DNA of 64,000 bases, from the NCBI GenBank assembly GCA_943371235.1, contig CALRTZ010000011.1:1-64000 (forward strand), read 5' to 3'. Position numbers and translations under genes: made by a program. The notes under the pieces were generated by a model. That model was not told the DNA's origin, searched no databases, and worked only from the letters and a program-made list of their open reading frames with translations. Shown in pieces: positions 42,918-51,489 of this stretch (positions are counted from its first letter, which is position 1; each line of letters begins with the position of its first letter). The DNA comes from CAJBVG01 sp943371235. GTDB lineage: Bacteria; Bacteroidota; Bacteroidia; Sphingobacteriales; Sphingobacteriaceae.

Positions 42918-43868
42918 TTAATTTATTTCTTTCTTAATTTCTTCAATAAGGCTTGCAAAGTAAGGCTTTTTTTCGGGATATTTCAAACTTAATTTTTCGT
43001 ATGCCACTATTGCCTTGCCAAAAAGCTTCTGTTTTACGAATATTTGGGCCAATGTCTCACTTACCGGTACCCCCGCATCGTCTGCACTTCTTTTGGCTTT
43101 GTTCTCCAATGAGTTTGGCAAATCTTCCTTTTTAATCTTAATAACCTTAGGGTGCCCAGAGTTTATAAAATCTTCTATCAAATTGTTTTTTACACCCAAT
43201 GGCGACGATTCTGCAACAATTTCGTCGGCTTTAATTAAATAGCCTTCATTAAACACATTGCCCAAAATCAATTCCCCAATTGCATCCGCAATTAATGGTT
43301 TTATTTCTTCTGATGTATCTAATCTAATAACAGGCTTCTTTTCTGCAATTTTCTCCTCGGCTTTTTCTTCAATGTTAGGATTTGTTTTGCGCAACCATTC
43401 TTCAAATGATAAAGCCACCGTCGGCGCATTTTCTTCTTCAATACTATTGTCTAGTGTAGTATTTATTTCAATTGATGGAATTTCTTCTTCGATACTAATT
43501 TCTTCCTCCATTTCAATAACACTATTATCTAGTATAATTTCCTCTTCAATTATTTCTTCTATTTCAACAACTTTTTCTTCTTGTTTTATAAATGTGTGTA
43601 CATATTTGGCAGCTTCCACAATTTCTATTTCCGCTGGCACTTTGTATAAAGTATAGTACAACATCGAACGATTACTTGCATACAATGCAGTTTTCTTCAA
43701 ACTCAAATCCGCATCAGCATGTGTTAAATTTCTTAAGGCTTTTGCTTTTAACACTTGGAAAATTTGACAAAATGGATATACCTCTAGCATCAAATTTAAT
43801 TGTGCCAGTTCATTCTCACCCAATTTACCAGGCGAGTGTATATAGTTTATCAAATCTTCTTTTCTCAT
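42918..43868 (-). CDS. Hypothetical acidic protein with TPR-like C-terminus
   Basis: The 316-residue protein has no signal peptide. Residues 1-100 are helical (EDLINYIHSPGKLGENELAQ, LMLEVYPFCQIFQVLKAKAL). Residues about 105-190 are an extremely Glu/Ile-rich low-complexity region. The C-terminal 55 residues look like one TPR-type helical pair (SETLAQIFVKQKLFGKAIVA, YEKLSLKYPEKKPYFASL). I recognise the arrangement as a common conserved Bacteroidota hypothetical but not a function. Its position between lptE-like and secG hints at envelope biogenesis. Confidence 0.75.
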   Translation of the reverse strand: MRKEDLINYIHSPGKLGENELAQLNLMLEVYPFCQIFQVLKAKALRNLTHADADLSLKKTALYASNRSMLYYTLYKVPAEIEIVEAAKYVHTFIKQEEKVVEIEEIIEEEIILDNSVIEMEEEISIEEEIPSIEINTTLDNSIEEENAPTVALSFEEWLRKTNPNIEEKAEEKIAEKKPVIRLDTSEEIKPLIADAIGELILGNVFNEGYLIKADEIVAESSPLGVKNNLIEDFINSGHPKVIKIKKEDLPNSLENKAKRSADDAGVPVSETLAQIFVKQKLFGKAIVAYEKLSLKYPEKKPYFASLIEEIKKEIN

Positions 43869-43869
43869 C

Positions 43870-44373
43870 TTACCAATTTACAAATGCTTTGTTAAAAATA
43901 TCGTCGATTAATTGTGTATTGATGGTTTTAATAAGTTCTGCTTCAACAGTTGATAAGTTTTGTGTACCTGGATAATCGGTATAACGTGTAAAAACTTGTT
44001 CGAAACTTTTTGTTTCGTCTTTGTTATTACTGAATTTAATTTTTACGGATATGGTTAATCTATTTTGCGATGCAAATTCGTTCCCTTGAATGGCTAAAGG
44101 TTTTATGTTGTAGTCTATAATAGTTCCTTCAAAATCTAAATCGGCAGTGGTTCTTATTAATTGCAATCCTGTTTGTGAAACAATCCTGTCTTTTAACGAT
44201 TCGGTTAAAGTTTGACTAAGAGTTGGATTTACCAATGCTGCATTGTTCTCTATATAAGCTACCGAAACAGATTTTGTATCCGGAGAAATAGAGGCACCAC
44301 TAAGCGAGTAAATTTTACAAGCACTCAAGCTTAGCACCATCAATAATATTAATAAAGAGTTTATTTTTTTCAT
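43870..44373 (-). CDS. lptE: LptE-like outer-membrane lipoprotein
   Basis: The 167-residue lipoprotein has lipobox LSAC at residues 16-19. The mature part has the LptE-type pattern: KIYSLSGASISPDTKSVSVA followed by a helix-rich domain and a beta strand set (QNRLTISVKIKFSNNKD). LptE plugs the LptD barrel that delivers lipopolysaccharide to the cell surface. The sequence is divergent from proteobacterial LptE, as usual in Bacteroidota. It lies 1 bp after the sigma-54 activator gene and 1 bp before the acidic-protein gene. Confidence 0.8.
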   Translation of the reverse strand: MKKINSLLILLMVLSLSACKIYSLSGASISPDTKSVSVAYIENNAALVNPTLSQTLTESLKDRIVSQTGLQLIRTTADLDFEGTIIDYNIKPLAIQGNEFASQNRLTISVKIKFSNNKDETKSFEQVFTRYTDYPGTQNLSTVEAELIKTINTQLIDDIFNKAFVNW

Positions 44374-44374
44374 C

Positions 44375-45619
44375 TTATAAATTCAAATCGTACTCTTTTA
44401 TTTTTCTATACAAGGTTCTTTCAGAAATGCCTAATTCTAGTGCTGCATATTTTCTTTTGCCCTTATGTTTTTTCAATGCCTTGCGAATAAAATCAATTTC
44501 TTTTTCTTCTAAAGATAATGTTTCTTCTACTTCCTCCACAACTGGGTGATCAAAATTATAATTATTAGATTGATTTACATTAACCGGTAGTTGTAACGTA
44601 TTGCCGTCTTCATCTACTGCATGTACATCTTGGTATAATTTATTTATTAGACCAGTGTTGTTTGATAAGTACTCATTGGTATTTTCAGAATGTTGCAATA
44701 AATCAACCACCACTTTTTTCAAATCCATCAAATCTTTTTTCATATCGAACAACACCTTGTACAAGATGTCTCTTTCCGAAAAATCATTCTCAGCATTGCT
44801 CCCGCCTAACCTCATAGGTAATTCGGAAACAGCTTGCTCGTATGGTAAATATTTCAACAAACTTTGCGCGTCAATTTCTTTTTTATCATTTTCTAAAACC
44901 GCAATTTGTTCGGCTAAATTTCTTAACTGACGAACGTTTCCTGGCCATTTGTAATTTTCTAAAAGTCCTCGCGCTTCATCATTTAATTGCACCAAAGGAC
45001 TTCTGTATTTAACAGAAAAATCTGAAATAAATTTTCTGAAAATTAAATAGATGTCTTCTTTACGTTCACGTAATGAAGGCACTTTTAAAGGCACTGTATT
45101 TAATCTGTAATATAAATCTTCTCTGAATTTTCCTTTTTGCACAGCATCGTAAACATTTACGTTTGTAGCCGCAACAATTCTCACGTTTGTTTTCTGAACT
45201 TTAGAAGAACCTACGCGTAAGTACTCACCTGTTTCTAATACTCTTAATAAACGAGCTTGTGTTCCGATAGGTAATTCCGCCACTTCATCTAAAAATATGG
45301 TACCACCGTTTACTACTTCGAAATAACCTTTACGTGCTTCGTGTGCGCCAGTAAACGAACCTTTCTCGTGGCCAAACAATTCCGAATCAATAGTGCCCTC
45401 TGGTATTGCACCACAGTTTACGGCAATAAATGGTCCGTGTTTACGTGCACTTAATTGATGTATAATTTGTGAGAACACTTCCTTTCCACTACCACTCTCC
45501 CCGGTAATTAATACCGAAATATCTGTAGGCGCTACTTGTCGTGCAATATCAATTGCTCGGTTTAACAATGCAGAATTTCCGATAATAGAAAACCTGTTTT
45601 TTATTTCTTGTAAATCCAT
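44375..45619 (-). CDS. Sigma-54 interacting AAA+ transcriptional regulator
   Basis: The 414-residue protein has no receiver or sensor domain before the AAA+ core. Walker A is TGESGSGKE (residues 39-47), the sigma-54 contact loop reads GSFTGA at 87-92 in place of the common GAFTGA, and Walker B is FLDEVAELP with Asp111-Glu112. A Fis-type HTH closes the chain (AALELGISERTLYRKIKEYD). It should open sigma-54 promoters. It sits in a tight minus-strand operon with miaB, lptE-like and secG genes, so it may respond to envelope status. The signal is not visible. Confidence 0.93.
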   Translation of the reverse strand: MDLQEIKNRFSIIGNSALLNRAIDIARQVAPTDISVLITGESGSGKEVFSQIIHQLSARKHGPFIAVNCGAIPEGTIDSELFGHEKGSFTGAHEARKGYFEVVNGGTIFLDEVAELPIGTQARLLRVLETGEYLRVGSSKVQKTNVRIVAATNVNVYDAVQKGKFREDLYYRLNTVPLKVPSLRERKEDIYLIFRKFISDFSVKYRSPLVQLNDEARGLLENYKWPGNVRQLRNLAEQIAVLENDKKEIDAQSLLKYLPYEQAVSELPMRLGGSNAENDFSERDILYKVLFDMKKDLMDLKKVVVDLLQHSENTNEYLSNNTGLINKLYQDVHAVDEDGNTLQLPVNVNQSNNYNFDHPVVEEVEETLSLEEKEIDFIRKALKKHKGKRKYAALELGISERTLYRKIKEYDLNL

Positions 45620-45635
45620 TTTTTTAGGATTTTAT

Positions 45636-47054
45636 TTAATTAACAATTTTACCTAAGAGTGTTGCCGATGTACATTTTTCAATTAATACCTCTACATAAT
45701 CACCTTTTTTAAATCTTTTATCAACCGGAAAAACTACTACTAAATTCTGATCGGTTCTTCCTGCAAAATCATTTTCAGATTTTTTAGAAAAACCATCAAT
45801 CAACACTCTGTTTGTTTTTCCTAATTGGTTGTTCATTCTTCCTAAGGCGTGTTCTCTTTGCAGTTGAACAATTTCTGCTAAGCGTTTACTTTTTATTTCT
45901 TCGGGAACATCGTCTTTTAATTTTTTAGCAGCAGGTGTACCTGGTCTTTCAGAATAGGTAAACATATAAGCATATTCAAAACGCACCAAATTCATTAAGC
46001 CAATAGTTTCTTGATGTTCTTCTTCTGTTTCTGAACAAAATCCTGCAATAATATCTGTTGAAATTGCACACTCCGGAATGATGTTGCGGATTGCTTCAAT
46101 TCTATTGATGTACCACTCTCTTGTATAAGTCCTGTTCATCAATTCTAAAACTCTAGAATTTCCAGATTGAACAGGTAAATGAATGTTTTTACAAATATTA
46201 GCTGTTTTGGCCATCGTGTATAAAACCTCATCAGTTAAATCTTTAGGATGCGAGGTAGAGAATCGAACCCTAAGTTCCGGATTTACATTGGCAACCAATG
46301 CTAAAAGTTGAGCGAAATTTACTTGTTCTGTTTCCTCTTCATTTTTCCAATGGTACGAATCCACATTTTGGCCAAGCAATACTACTTCTCTAAATCCATT
46401 GTCGAATAAATCTTTTGCTTCGTTAACAATAGAATGGGCATCTCTGCTTCTTTCTCTGCCACGTGTAAATGGTACTACACAGAATGAACACATATTATCG
46501 CAACCACGAGTAATAGATATAAATCCACTTACTCCATTAGAGTTTAACCGAATTGGGCTAATGTCGCCATAAGTTTCATCTCTAGATAAAAGTACGTTTA
46601 CTGATTTTGTGCCTTCGTCTGCAGATTGTATAAGTTTTGGTAAATCGCGGTAAGCATCTGGGCCAACTACTACATCAACCAATTTCTCTTCTTCTAAAAA
46701 TTTAGCTTTTAAACGCTCGGCCATGCAGCCCAATACACCCACAATCATTCCGGGCTTGTTTTTCTTGGCCGCTTTAAAATCTGTTAAACGTTTACGAACG
46801 CGTTGCTCGGCATTTTCTCTAATCGAACAGGTATTGATAAATATTACATCGGCGTCGTTGAAGTCGTTGGTAGTTTGGAAACCCATTTCGAGCATAATGG
46901 ACGCTACCACCTCAGAATCGGCAAAATTCATCTGACAGCCATAGCTTTCAATAAACAGTTTTCTACCGTTATGAGCTGCTAATGGGCTCTCAATCATAAG
47001 TGCCTCACCCTGACGACTTTCGTCGTGATATTTCTCTGAAATCTGATCTAACAT
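45636..47054 (-). CDS. miaB: tRNA-2-methylthio-N6-dimethylallyladenosine synthase MiaB
   Basis: MiaB is a radical-SAM methylthiotransferase that adds the 2-methylthio group to i6A37 in tRNA. The N-terminal UPF0004 domain has IESYGCQMNFADSE, INTCSIRENAEQR and VLGCMAERLK. The radical-SAM motif GCDNMCSFCVVPFTRGRERS and a C-terminal TRAM domain follow. I place the start at ATG 47054 (472 residues, MLDQISEKYHDESRQGEA). A TTG 18 bp upstream also opens the frame, but it lies inside a TAATTTTG -7 box and so cannot be part of the message. Confidence 0.96.
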   Translation of the reverse strand: MLDQISEKYHDESRQGEALMIESPLAAHNGRKLFIESYGCQMNFADSEVVASIMLEMGFQTTNDFNDADVIFINTCSIRENAEQRVRKRLTDFKAAKKNKPGMIVGVLGCMAERLKAKFLEEEKLVDVVVGPDAYRDLPKLIQSADEGTKSVNVLLSRDETYGDISPIRLNSNGVSGFISITRGCDNMCSFCVVPFTRGRERSRDAHSIVNEAKDLFDNGFREVVLLGQNVDSYHWKNEEETEQVNFAQLLALVANVNPELRVRFSTSHPKDLTDEVLYTMAKTANICKNIHLPVQSGNSRVLELMNRTYTREWYINRIEAIRNIIPECAISTDIIAGFCSETEEEHQETIGLMNLVRFEYAYMFTYSERPGTPAAKKLKDDVPEEIKSKRLAEIVQLQREHALGRMNNQLGKTNRVLIDGFSKKSENDFAGRTDQNLVVVFPVDKRFKKGDYVEVLIEKCTSATLLGKIVN

Positions 47055-47069
47055 AATAAAACTAGTCTG

Positions 47070-47077
47070 CAAAATTA
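47070..47077 (-). promoter_or_regulatory. TAnnTTTG box for the miaB operon
   Basis: On the minus strand the sequence is TAATTTTG, a perfect -7 consensus, 15 bp upstream of the miaB ATG at 47054. It gives a leader of roughly 10 nt and overlaps the alternative TTG start. No clear -33 element is seen. Confidence 0.5.
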
Positions 47078-47092
47078 GGAAATTTCTGAAAA

Positions 47093-47122
47093 TTTGTCAG
47101 CATTTTTATCATTACAGATTTG
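47093..47122 (+). promoter_or_regulatory. Promoter for AsmA-like gene
   Basis: TTTG (47093-47096) is followed after 18 bp by CAGATTTG (47115-47122), one mismatch from TAnnTTTG. The G is 18 bp before the ATG at 47141. It is divergent from the miaB box in the same 86-bp gap. Confidence 0.45.
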
Positions 47123-47140
47123 ATTTCATAAATTAGCAAG

Positions 47141-49003
47141 ATGTCTACAAGTGCAAAAAGACCATTTTGGAAGAAAATATTGATTGTAATGGCTTCATTT
47201 ATAGGAGTTTTAATTGCAGCTGCATATATTATTCTTAATTATTGGGAACCCATCATAAGCAGTTCTATTAAAGATTCTTTCCATAAATCAACGAATAAGT
47301 TATATCGAATCGATTTTGAAGACATAGGTTTTAATGTTTTCTTGGGAAATTTCAGTTTAAAAAACATTACACTTTCCCCAGACCTAAAGGTATATGCTGA
47401 ATTGAAAAAAAAGAAAGAGCAACCAGCCTATTTATTTGAGTTATCTATAGATCGTGCCAGAGTACAAGGCATAAACCTTCTGAGTTTATACAATGATAAT
47501 GCGTTAGAGATAAATGACATATCTGTAAACAACCCACAAGTAAAAGTGATAAACGATTTATCGTATAAAAAAGGTGTTGATGATACATCCTTATTTAGAA
47601 ACCCGTATGATTTAATAAAAGACCAACTTAAACATTTACAAATTGATCAAATTAATTTAAAAAATATAAACTTTGAATTTATTGCCGACAGTGTTGGAAA
47701 ACGAAAATCGAAGAAAATTTATTTATCGTTTTTTAAGGTTCGAAATTTATTTATCGACTCCCTTTCTCAAACAGATACAAGCAGGCCGTTTTATTCTGAT
47801 GACATAAAAATTTCCATGAAAAATTTTACACATCCGTTTAGAGACAGTGTGAATGCAATGCAAATAGAGGAAGTAGTAGCAAGTACTGCGACCTCATCCA
47901 TACAGGTTTATAATTTTAAAGTAGTGCCTAAATTTGATGAAGAACATTTCAAAGATTTTTTTGGGTTTAAAAAAACCAGAATAGAACTGTACATTAAGGA
48001 AGCTAATTTGCAAAAAGTAAATTTCAAAAAATTATTTTTTGAGCAAAAATTATATGGAGATAAAATTGATATTCAGAAACTAGAGAGCAATATTTTCAGG
48101 AACAATTTATTTCCAGAAAACCCTAAAAAACGAATTAGATTTCCTTCGGAGTTGGTGTACGACATCAGAATTCCGTTCCATTTTGATAAAGTTAATTTAG
48201 TTAATTCAAAAATACGTTATGCAGAACGTGATTTAAAAACTAAGTACAGATGGAACATTACGTTTGAAGATATAAACGGGCAGATACAAAATTTTTCTAA
48301 TGATACGGTTGAGTTACGTAAAGACCAGTACGTGAAAATAAATTTAAAATCTAATTTTAATGGAAAAGCAAAATCTAGTTTTGAGTTAGTGCTAGATTAT
48401 TTGCATCCTCTTAAACCATTTTATGTAAAAGGAGTAATATCCAATTATAATTTACAAGATGTAAGTCCAATATTAGCAGAGTTGGTACACATGGAAATTT
48501 CAAATTGCAATTTACGAACCTTGAAATTTGTGTTAAATGGCGATAAAAAAATGATGAACAATAACATCAGCATGATGTATAATAATTTACGTGTTAAGAT
48601 ATTGGAAGTTGACGATGAAAATAATAAATTAAAGAAACACGGATTTTTAACGATGCTTGCCAACCACATGGTATTAGAAGATGCAAATCCAAGATCGAAT
48701 GGTAAATTGGTAAAGTCTAAATTTGTAATGTATAAAAAAGAACAATGGAGTTTCTTCTCGTTTATTTGGAAAGGCTTATTAAAAGGAATGAAAGAGAGTG
48801 TGGGATTAAATGAACGAATGGAAAAAGAATTACGTTTCCAAGCAGACAGGTATTACGATTTTAAAAACTTTACAAAGGAGCTAAAAGAAAGCAGAAAAGA
48901 TCGTAGAGACGAGAGAAGAAAAAAAAGACTTCAGAGAAAAACAGAACAACAAAAATTAAGCTTGCAAAAGGATACTTCATCAATTAAAACAAATTTTAAT
49001 TGA
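47141..49003 (+). CDS. AsmA/DUF748-like envelope protein
   Basis: The 620-residue protein has one N-terminal TM helix (about residues 11-31) followed by a long beta-rich periplasmic region. The segment RIDFEDIGFNVFLGNFSLKNITLSPDLKV, seen in parts, has the alternating pattern of AsmA-like and DUF748 proteins. The C-terminus is highly basic (KESRKDRRDERRKKRLQRK). AsmA-like proteins form groove-shaped bridges that move phospholipids across the periplasm; that role here is inferred. A second AsmA-type gene starts at 63730. Confidence 0.7.
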   Translation: MSTSAKRPFWKKILIVMASFIGVLIAAAYIILNYWEPIISSSIKDSFHKSTNKLYRIDFEDIGFNVFLGNFSLKNITLSPDLKVYAELKKKKEQPAYLFELSIDRARVQGINLLSLYNDNALEINDISVNNPQVKVINDLSYKKGVDDTSLFRNPYDLIKDQLKHLQIDQINLKNINFEFIADSVGKRKSKKIYLSFFKVRNLFIDSLSQTDTSRPFYSDDIKISMKNFTHPFRDSVNAMQIEEVVASTATSSIQVYNFKVVPKFDEEHFKDFFGFKKTRIELYIKEANLQKVNFKKLFFEQKLYGDKIDIQKLESNIFRNNLFPENPKKRIRFPSELVYDIRIPFHFDKVNLVNSKIRYAERDLKTKYRWNITFEDINGQIQNFSNDTVELRKDQYVKINLKSNFNGKAKSSFELVLDYLHPLKPFYVKGVISNYNLQDVSPILAELVHMEISNCNLRTLKFVLNGDKKMMNNNISMMYNNLRVKILEVDDENNKLKKHGFLTMLANHMVLEDANPRSNGKLVKSKFVMYKKEQWSFFSFIWKGLLKGMKESVGLNERMEKELRFQADRYYDFKNFTKELKESRKDRRDERRKKRLQRKTEQQKLSLQKDTSSIKTNFN

Positions 49004-49030
49004 GAGTGTTACTATTTTAAATTACAAGAT

Positions 49031-49597
49031 ATGAAATTATTAGTGCCATTATTCACATTATTAACCGCTTGTTTTGGAACGAGTGCGATAAAAAGTAAAC
49101 CAATTTCAGAAGGAATTATGTTAAGTACAAAAACCTTATATGATTTTAAAATGAAATCAATTGACGGTCAAGAAATTGATTTTAGTAAGTATAAAGGCAA
49201 AAAAGTGCTAATTGTAAACACTGCTTCTGAATGTGGTTACACACCTCAATATGCAGAGCTAGAAGAGTTAAATAAGAAGTATGGCGACAAGTTAGTGATA
49301 CTCGGCTTTCCTGCAAATAATTTCGGAGGACAGGAGCCAGGCAACAATAAAGAAATTGCAAGCTTTTGCCAAAAAAATTATGGAGTAAGCTTTCAGTTAT
49401 TTGAAAAGGTGGATGTTTTAGGCGACAATGCTTGCGAGTTGTACAAGTGGTTATCAACAAAAGAGTTGAACGGATGGAATTCTCAAGCACCTAAATGGAA
49501 TTTCAATAAATATTTAATTGATGAGAATGGGCAATTAATTAAATACTTTCCATCGTCTGTTAAGCCGATGAGTAAAGAATTAACTTCGGCTATTTAA
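49031..49597 (+). CDS. Glutathione peroxidase family protein (Cys type)
   Basis: The 188-residue protein belongs to the GPx/thioredoxin-fold peroxidases. The catalytic residues are Cys68 in NTASECGYTPQ, Gln101 in FPANNFGGQEPG and Trp156-Asn157 in PKWNFNKYL. The catalytic residue is a cysteine, not selenocysteine. The N-terminus carries a signal with a possible lipobox LTAC (residues 11-14), so it may be exported and lipidated. It lies 27 bp after the AsmA-like gene and its 3' end overlaps the converging methyltransferase gene by 8 bp. Confidence 0.92.
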   Translation: MKLLVPLFTLLTACFGTSAIKSKPISEGIMLSTKTLYDFKMKSIDGQEIDFSKYKGKKVLIVNTASECGYTPQYAELEELNKKYGDKLVILGFPANNFGGQEPGNNKEIASFCQKNYGVSFQLFEKVDVLGDNACELYKWLSTKELNGWNSQAPKWNFNKYLIDENGQLIKYFPSSVKPMSKELTSAI

Positions 49598-50174
49598 TTT
49601 TCTTTATCAATTCAATAAAAAGTTCATTACCAGCTCTAGCTTTTATAGAGTTCCTACATTTTTCAAAATGTAAATATTCAAACAAAGAAGAGAAGTACTT
49701 TGTATACTCTTCTTTGTTTCCCCCAAATGGAGGTCCTCCTACAAATTCTGTATCAAACAATACGCCAACCAATAATCCATTATCATTTAACAGCTCATGC
49801 ATTTTTTGTGCATATTTTTTTCGGAGGACGGGATCAATCGCGCAGAAAAAAGTTTGTTCAACAATAATATCGTAAGTGTGTTCGTGTTCGAAAAAATCTT
49901 GTTGGTGTAAATGAGCAGGGTTAAAATAAGGGTAACGAGTTTTAAAATTTGCGATGGCAGAAGCAGCATAATCTAATACATGCACATTTAAAAAACCGTT
50001 TTGATGTGCCCATTCGGCTTCATGACCATTGCCACAGCCTGGGATTAATATTTTTAACTCTTTGTTTTTGAGCGTTTTTAAGTAGTCGACGATTGGGGTA
50101 GAAGCATAGCCAATATCCCAACCAGTTTTATTTTCTTGGTATCGCTGTTCCCAAAATTGATCGTTTAGTTCCAT
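49590..50174 (-). CDS. TPMT family SAM-dependent methyltransferase
   Basis: The 194-residue protein matches the thiopurine S-methyltransferase/thiol methyltransferase family. Signatures are FWEQRYQENKTGWDIGYAST (substrate-SAM cap), ILIPGCGNGHEAEWA (motif I) and VEQTFFCAIDP. Such enzymes methylate thiols, sulfide or halides; the substrate is not predictable. The start has the sequence CTTTATACA immediately before the ATG, like that before rsmE. Confidence 0.88.
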   Translation of the reverse strand: MELNDQFWEQRYQENKTGWDIGYASTPIVDYLKTLKNKELKILIPGCGNGHEAEWAHQNGFLNVHVLDYAASAIANFKTRYPYFNPAHLHQQDFFEHEHTYDIIVEQTFFCAIDPVLRKKYAQKMHELLNDNGLLVGVLFDTEFVGGPPFGGNKEEYTKYFSSLFEYLHFEKCRNSIKARAGNELFIELIKKIK

Positions 50175-50215
50175 TGTATAAAGGCTTAATAAGTTATCTG
50201 CTTCAAAAATTTATA

Positions 50216-50223
50216 TATATTTG
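50216..50223 (+). promoter_or_regulatory. TAnnTTTG box for the DUF1844 gene
   Basis: TATATTTG is a perfect -7 consensus, 15 bp before the ATG at 50239. Its TTG is the apparent in-frame start of a longer frame, which argues against that start. No -33 TTTG is seen at 19-20 bp. Confidence 0.5.
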
Positions 50224-50238
50224 CCAATATTAGTAAAT

Positions 50239-50502
50239 ATGAACAAGGAAGAACAACTATTCGCACAGTTATTGTATATTTTCCACTCTTCGGGGATGCA
50301 AGGCTTAGGGAAAGTATTAAACCCTGTTACCAATAAAATTGAAATTAATTTGGAACAGGCAAAGCAATCTATTGATATGCTTGAAATGTTAAGAGATAAA
50401 ACAAAAGGTAATATAAGCTCGGAAATGGAAAGAATGTTACAGCAGTTCTTATCAGATTTACGATTAAATTACGTTGATGAAGTAAACAAAACCAATTCTT
50501 AA
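50239..50502 (+). CDS. DUF1844 family protein
   Basis: The start is set at ATG 50239 (87 residues) because an upstream TTG is part of the -7 box. The sequence matches DUF1844: FAQLLYIFHSSGMQGLGKVL near the start and QAKQSIDMLEMLRDKTKGNI in the middle. It is a small helical domain of unknown function found widely in bacteria. It lies 14 bp before the coiled-coil membrane protein gene, with which it is probably co-transcribed. Confidence 0.82.
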   Translation: MNKEEQLFAQLLYIFHSSGMQGLGKVLNPVTNKIEINLEQAKQSIDMLEMLRDKTKGNISSEMERMLQQFLSDLRLNYVDEVNKTNS

Positions 50503-50516
50503 AAGATAATTTGAAT

Positions 50517-51431
50517 ATGGAACAAGAATCGCAGCCTAAAAAAGACACTAAGAAAATTTATATTTTATTAGGTGTAATAGTATTACTTATTGGCACCAAT
50601 ATTTTCTTATGGATGCAGAAAGATAAAACGGAAACCCGTTTTGAACAAACTACAGATGAAAAAGCAAAACTACAAGTTCAACTAAATGAGCTTGAGCAAG
50701 ATTTAACAGATGCTACAGCAAATGCGGATTCGTTGAATGAAAGTTTACTAGCGAAAGACGAAGAGTTGAAAGCTAAAGTAGCACAATTGCAAAGCGCTTT
50801 AAGAAGAGGAAACATGTCGGCAGCTGAATTAGAGCGTGCGCGTAATGAAATAGATCAACTAAGATATTACATCCGTAAATACCAAGATGAAATTGTTACC
50901 TTAAAAAAGGAAAACGAATTATTAGCGTCGGAAAACAATGGGTTGAAAAAAACAGTAGAAACAGAACAACGCAAATCATCAGACTTAGTTAATCAGAACA
51001 TAAACTTATCTAACAAGGTTGCAGTTGCCTCCTTATTAAAAACCACCACAATAAATGCTTTGGGTGTTAGGTATCGCTCTAACGGGAAAGAAGTAGAAAG
51101 CAACCGAGTAAAAACCTTAGAAAGAATTAAAATCAGTTTTAATTTAGCTGATAACCAAGTTGCACCACAAGGCGCTAGAGATTTTTATGTTCGTATAATA
51201 AATCCTGCTGGCAAAGCAGAAGTAGTAACGGATGCAACAGACAGTAAATTTGCTGCTGATGGCGAAGAGTTACAATACTCTGCAAAAAGCACCGTAAATT
51301 TTGAAAACAAATCAGGCCAAACATATACCATGTTCTGGAAAAAATCATCGGCAATAGAACCTGGCGATTACACCATTATTATATATGCAGATGGTGCAAG
51401 TATCGGAAGCACAAAAATAACATTGAAATAA
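50517..51431 (+). CDS. Hypothetical coiled-coil membrane protein
   Basis: The 304-residue protein has a TM helix near residues 16-35 (IYILLGVIVLLIGTNIFLWM). A long coiled coil (about 40-170) rich in Glu/Lys/Leu heptads follows, then a beta-sandwich-like C-terminal domain (about 190-304: FYVRIINPAGKAEVVTD, GDYTIIIYADGASIGSTKIT). The topology suggests a periplasmic stalk ending in an Ig-like head. The family is unknown to me. ATG 50517 is preferred over TTG 50511. A bidirectional terminator follows. Confidence 0.75.
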   Translation: MEQESQPKKDTKKIYILLGVIVLLIGTNIFLWMQKDKTETRFEQTTDEKAKLQVQLNELEQDLTDATANADSLNESLLAKDEELKAKVAQLQSALRRGNMSAAELERARNEIDQLRYYIRKYQDEIVTLKKENELLASENNGLKKTVETEQRKSSDLVNQNINLSNKVAVASLLKTTTINALGVRYRSNGKEVESNRVKTLERIKISFNLADNQVAPQGARDFYVRIINPAGKAEVVTDATDSKFAADGEELQYSAKSTVNFENKSGQTYTMFWKKSSAIEPGDYTIIIYADGASIGSTKITLK

Positions 51432-51446
51432 TAAGCCATTAAAAAT

Positions 51447-51484
51447 AAAAAAGGAGTGTTGATAAATTCAACACTCCTTTTTTT
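51447..51484. terminator. Bidirectional terminator between converging genes
   Basis: GGAGTGTTGA (51453-51462) pairs with TCAACACTCC (51468-51477) with a 5-base loop. An A-run (51447-51452) on the left and a T-run (51478-51484) on the right make it a terminator on both strands for the coiled-coil gene and the large outer-membrane protein gene. Confidence 0.92.
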
Positions 51485-51489
51485 ATGTG

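Noticed and set aside
47055..47072. Upstream TTG start for miaB
   Set aside because: The TTG is part of the TAATTTTG -7 box, so it would not be within the transcript; ATG 47054 gives the usual N-terminus.
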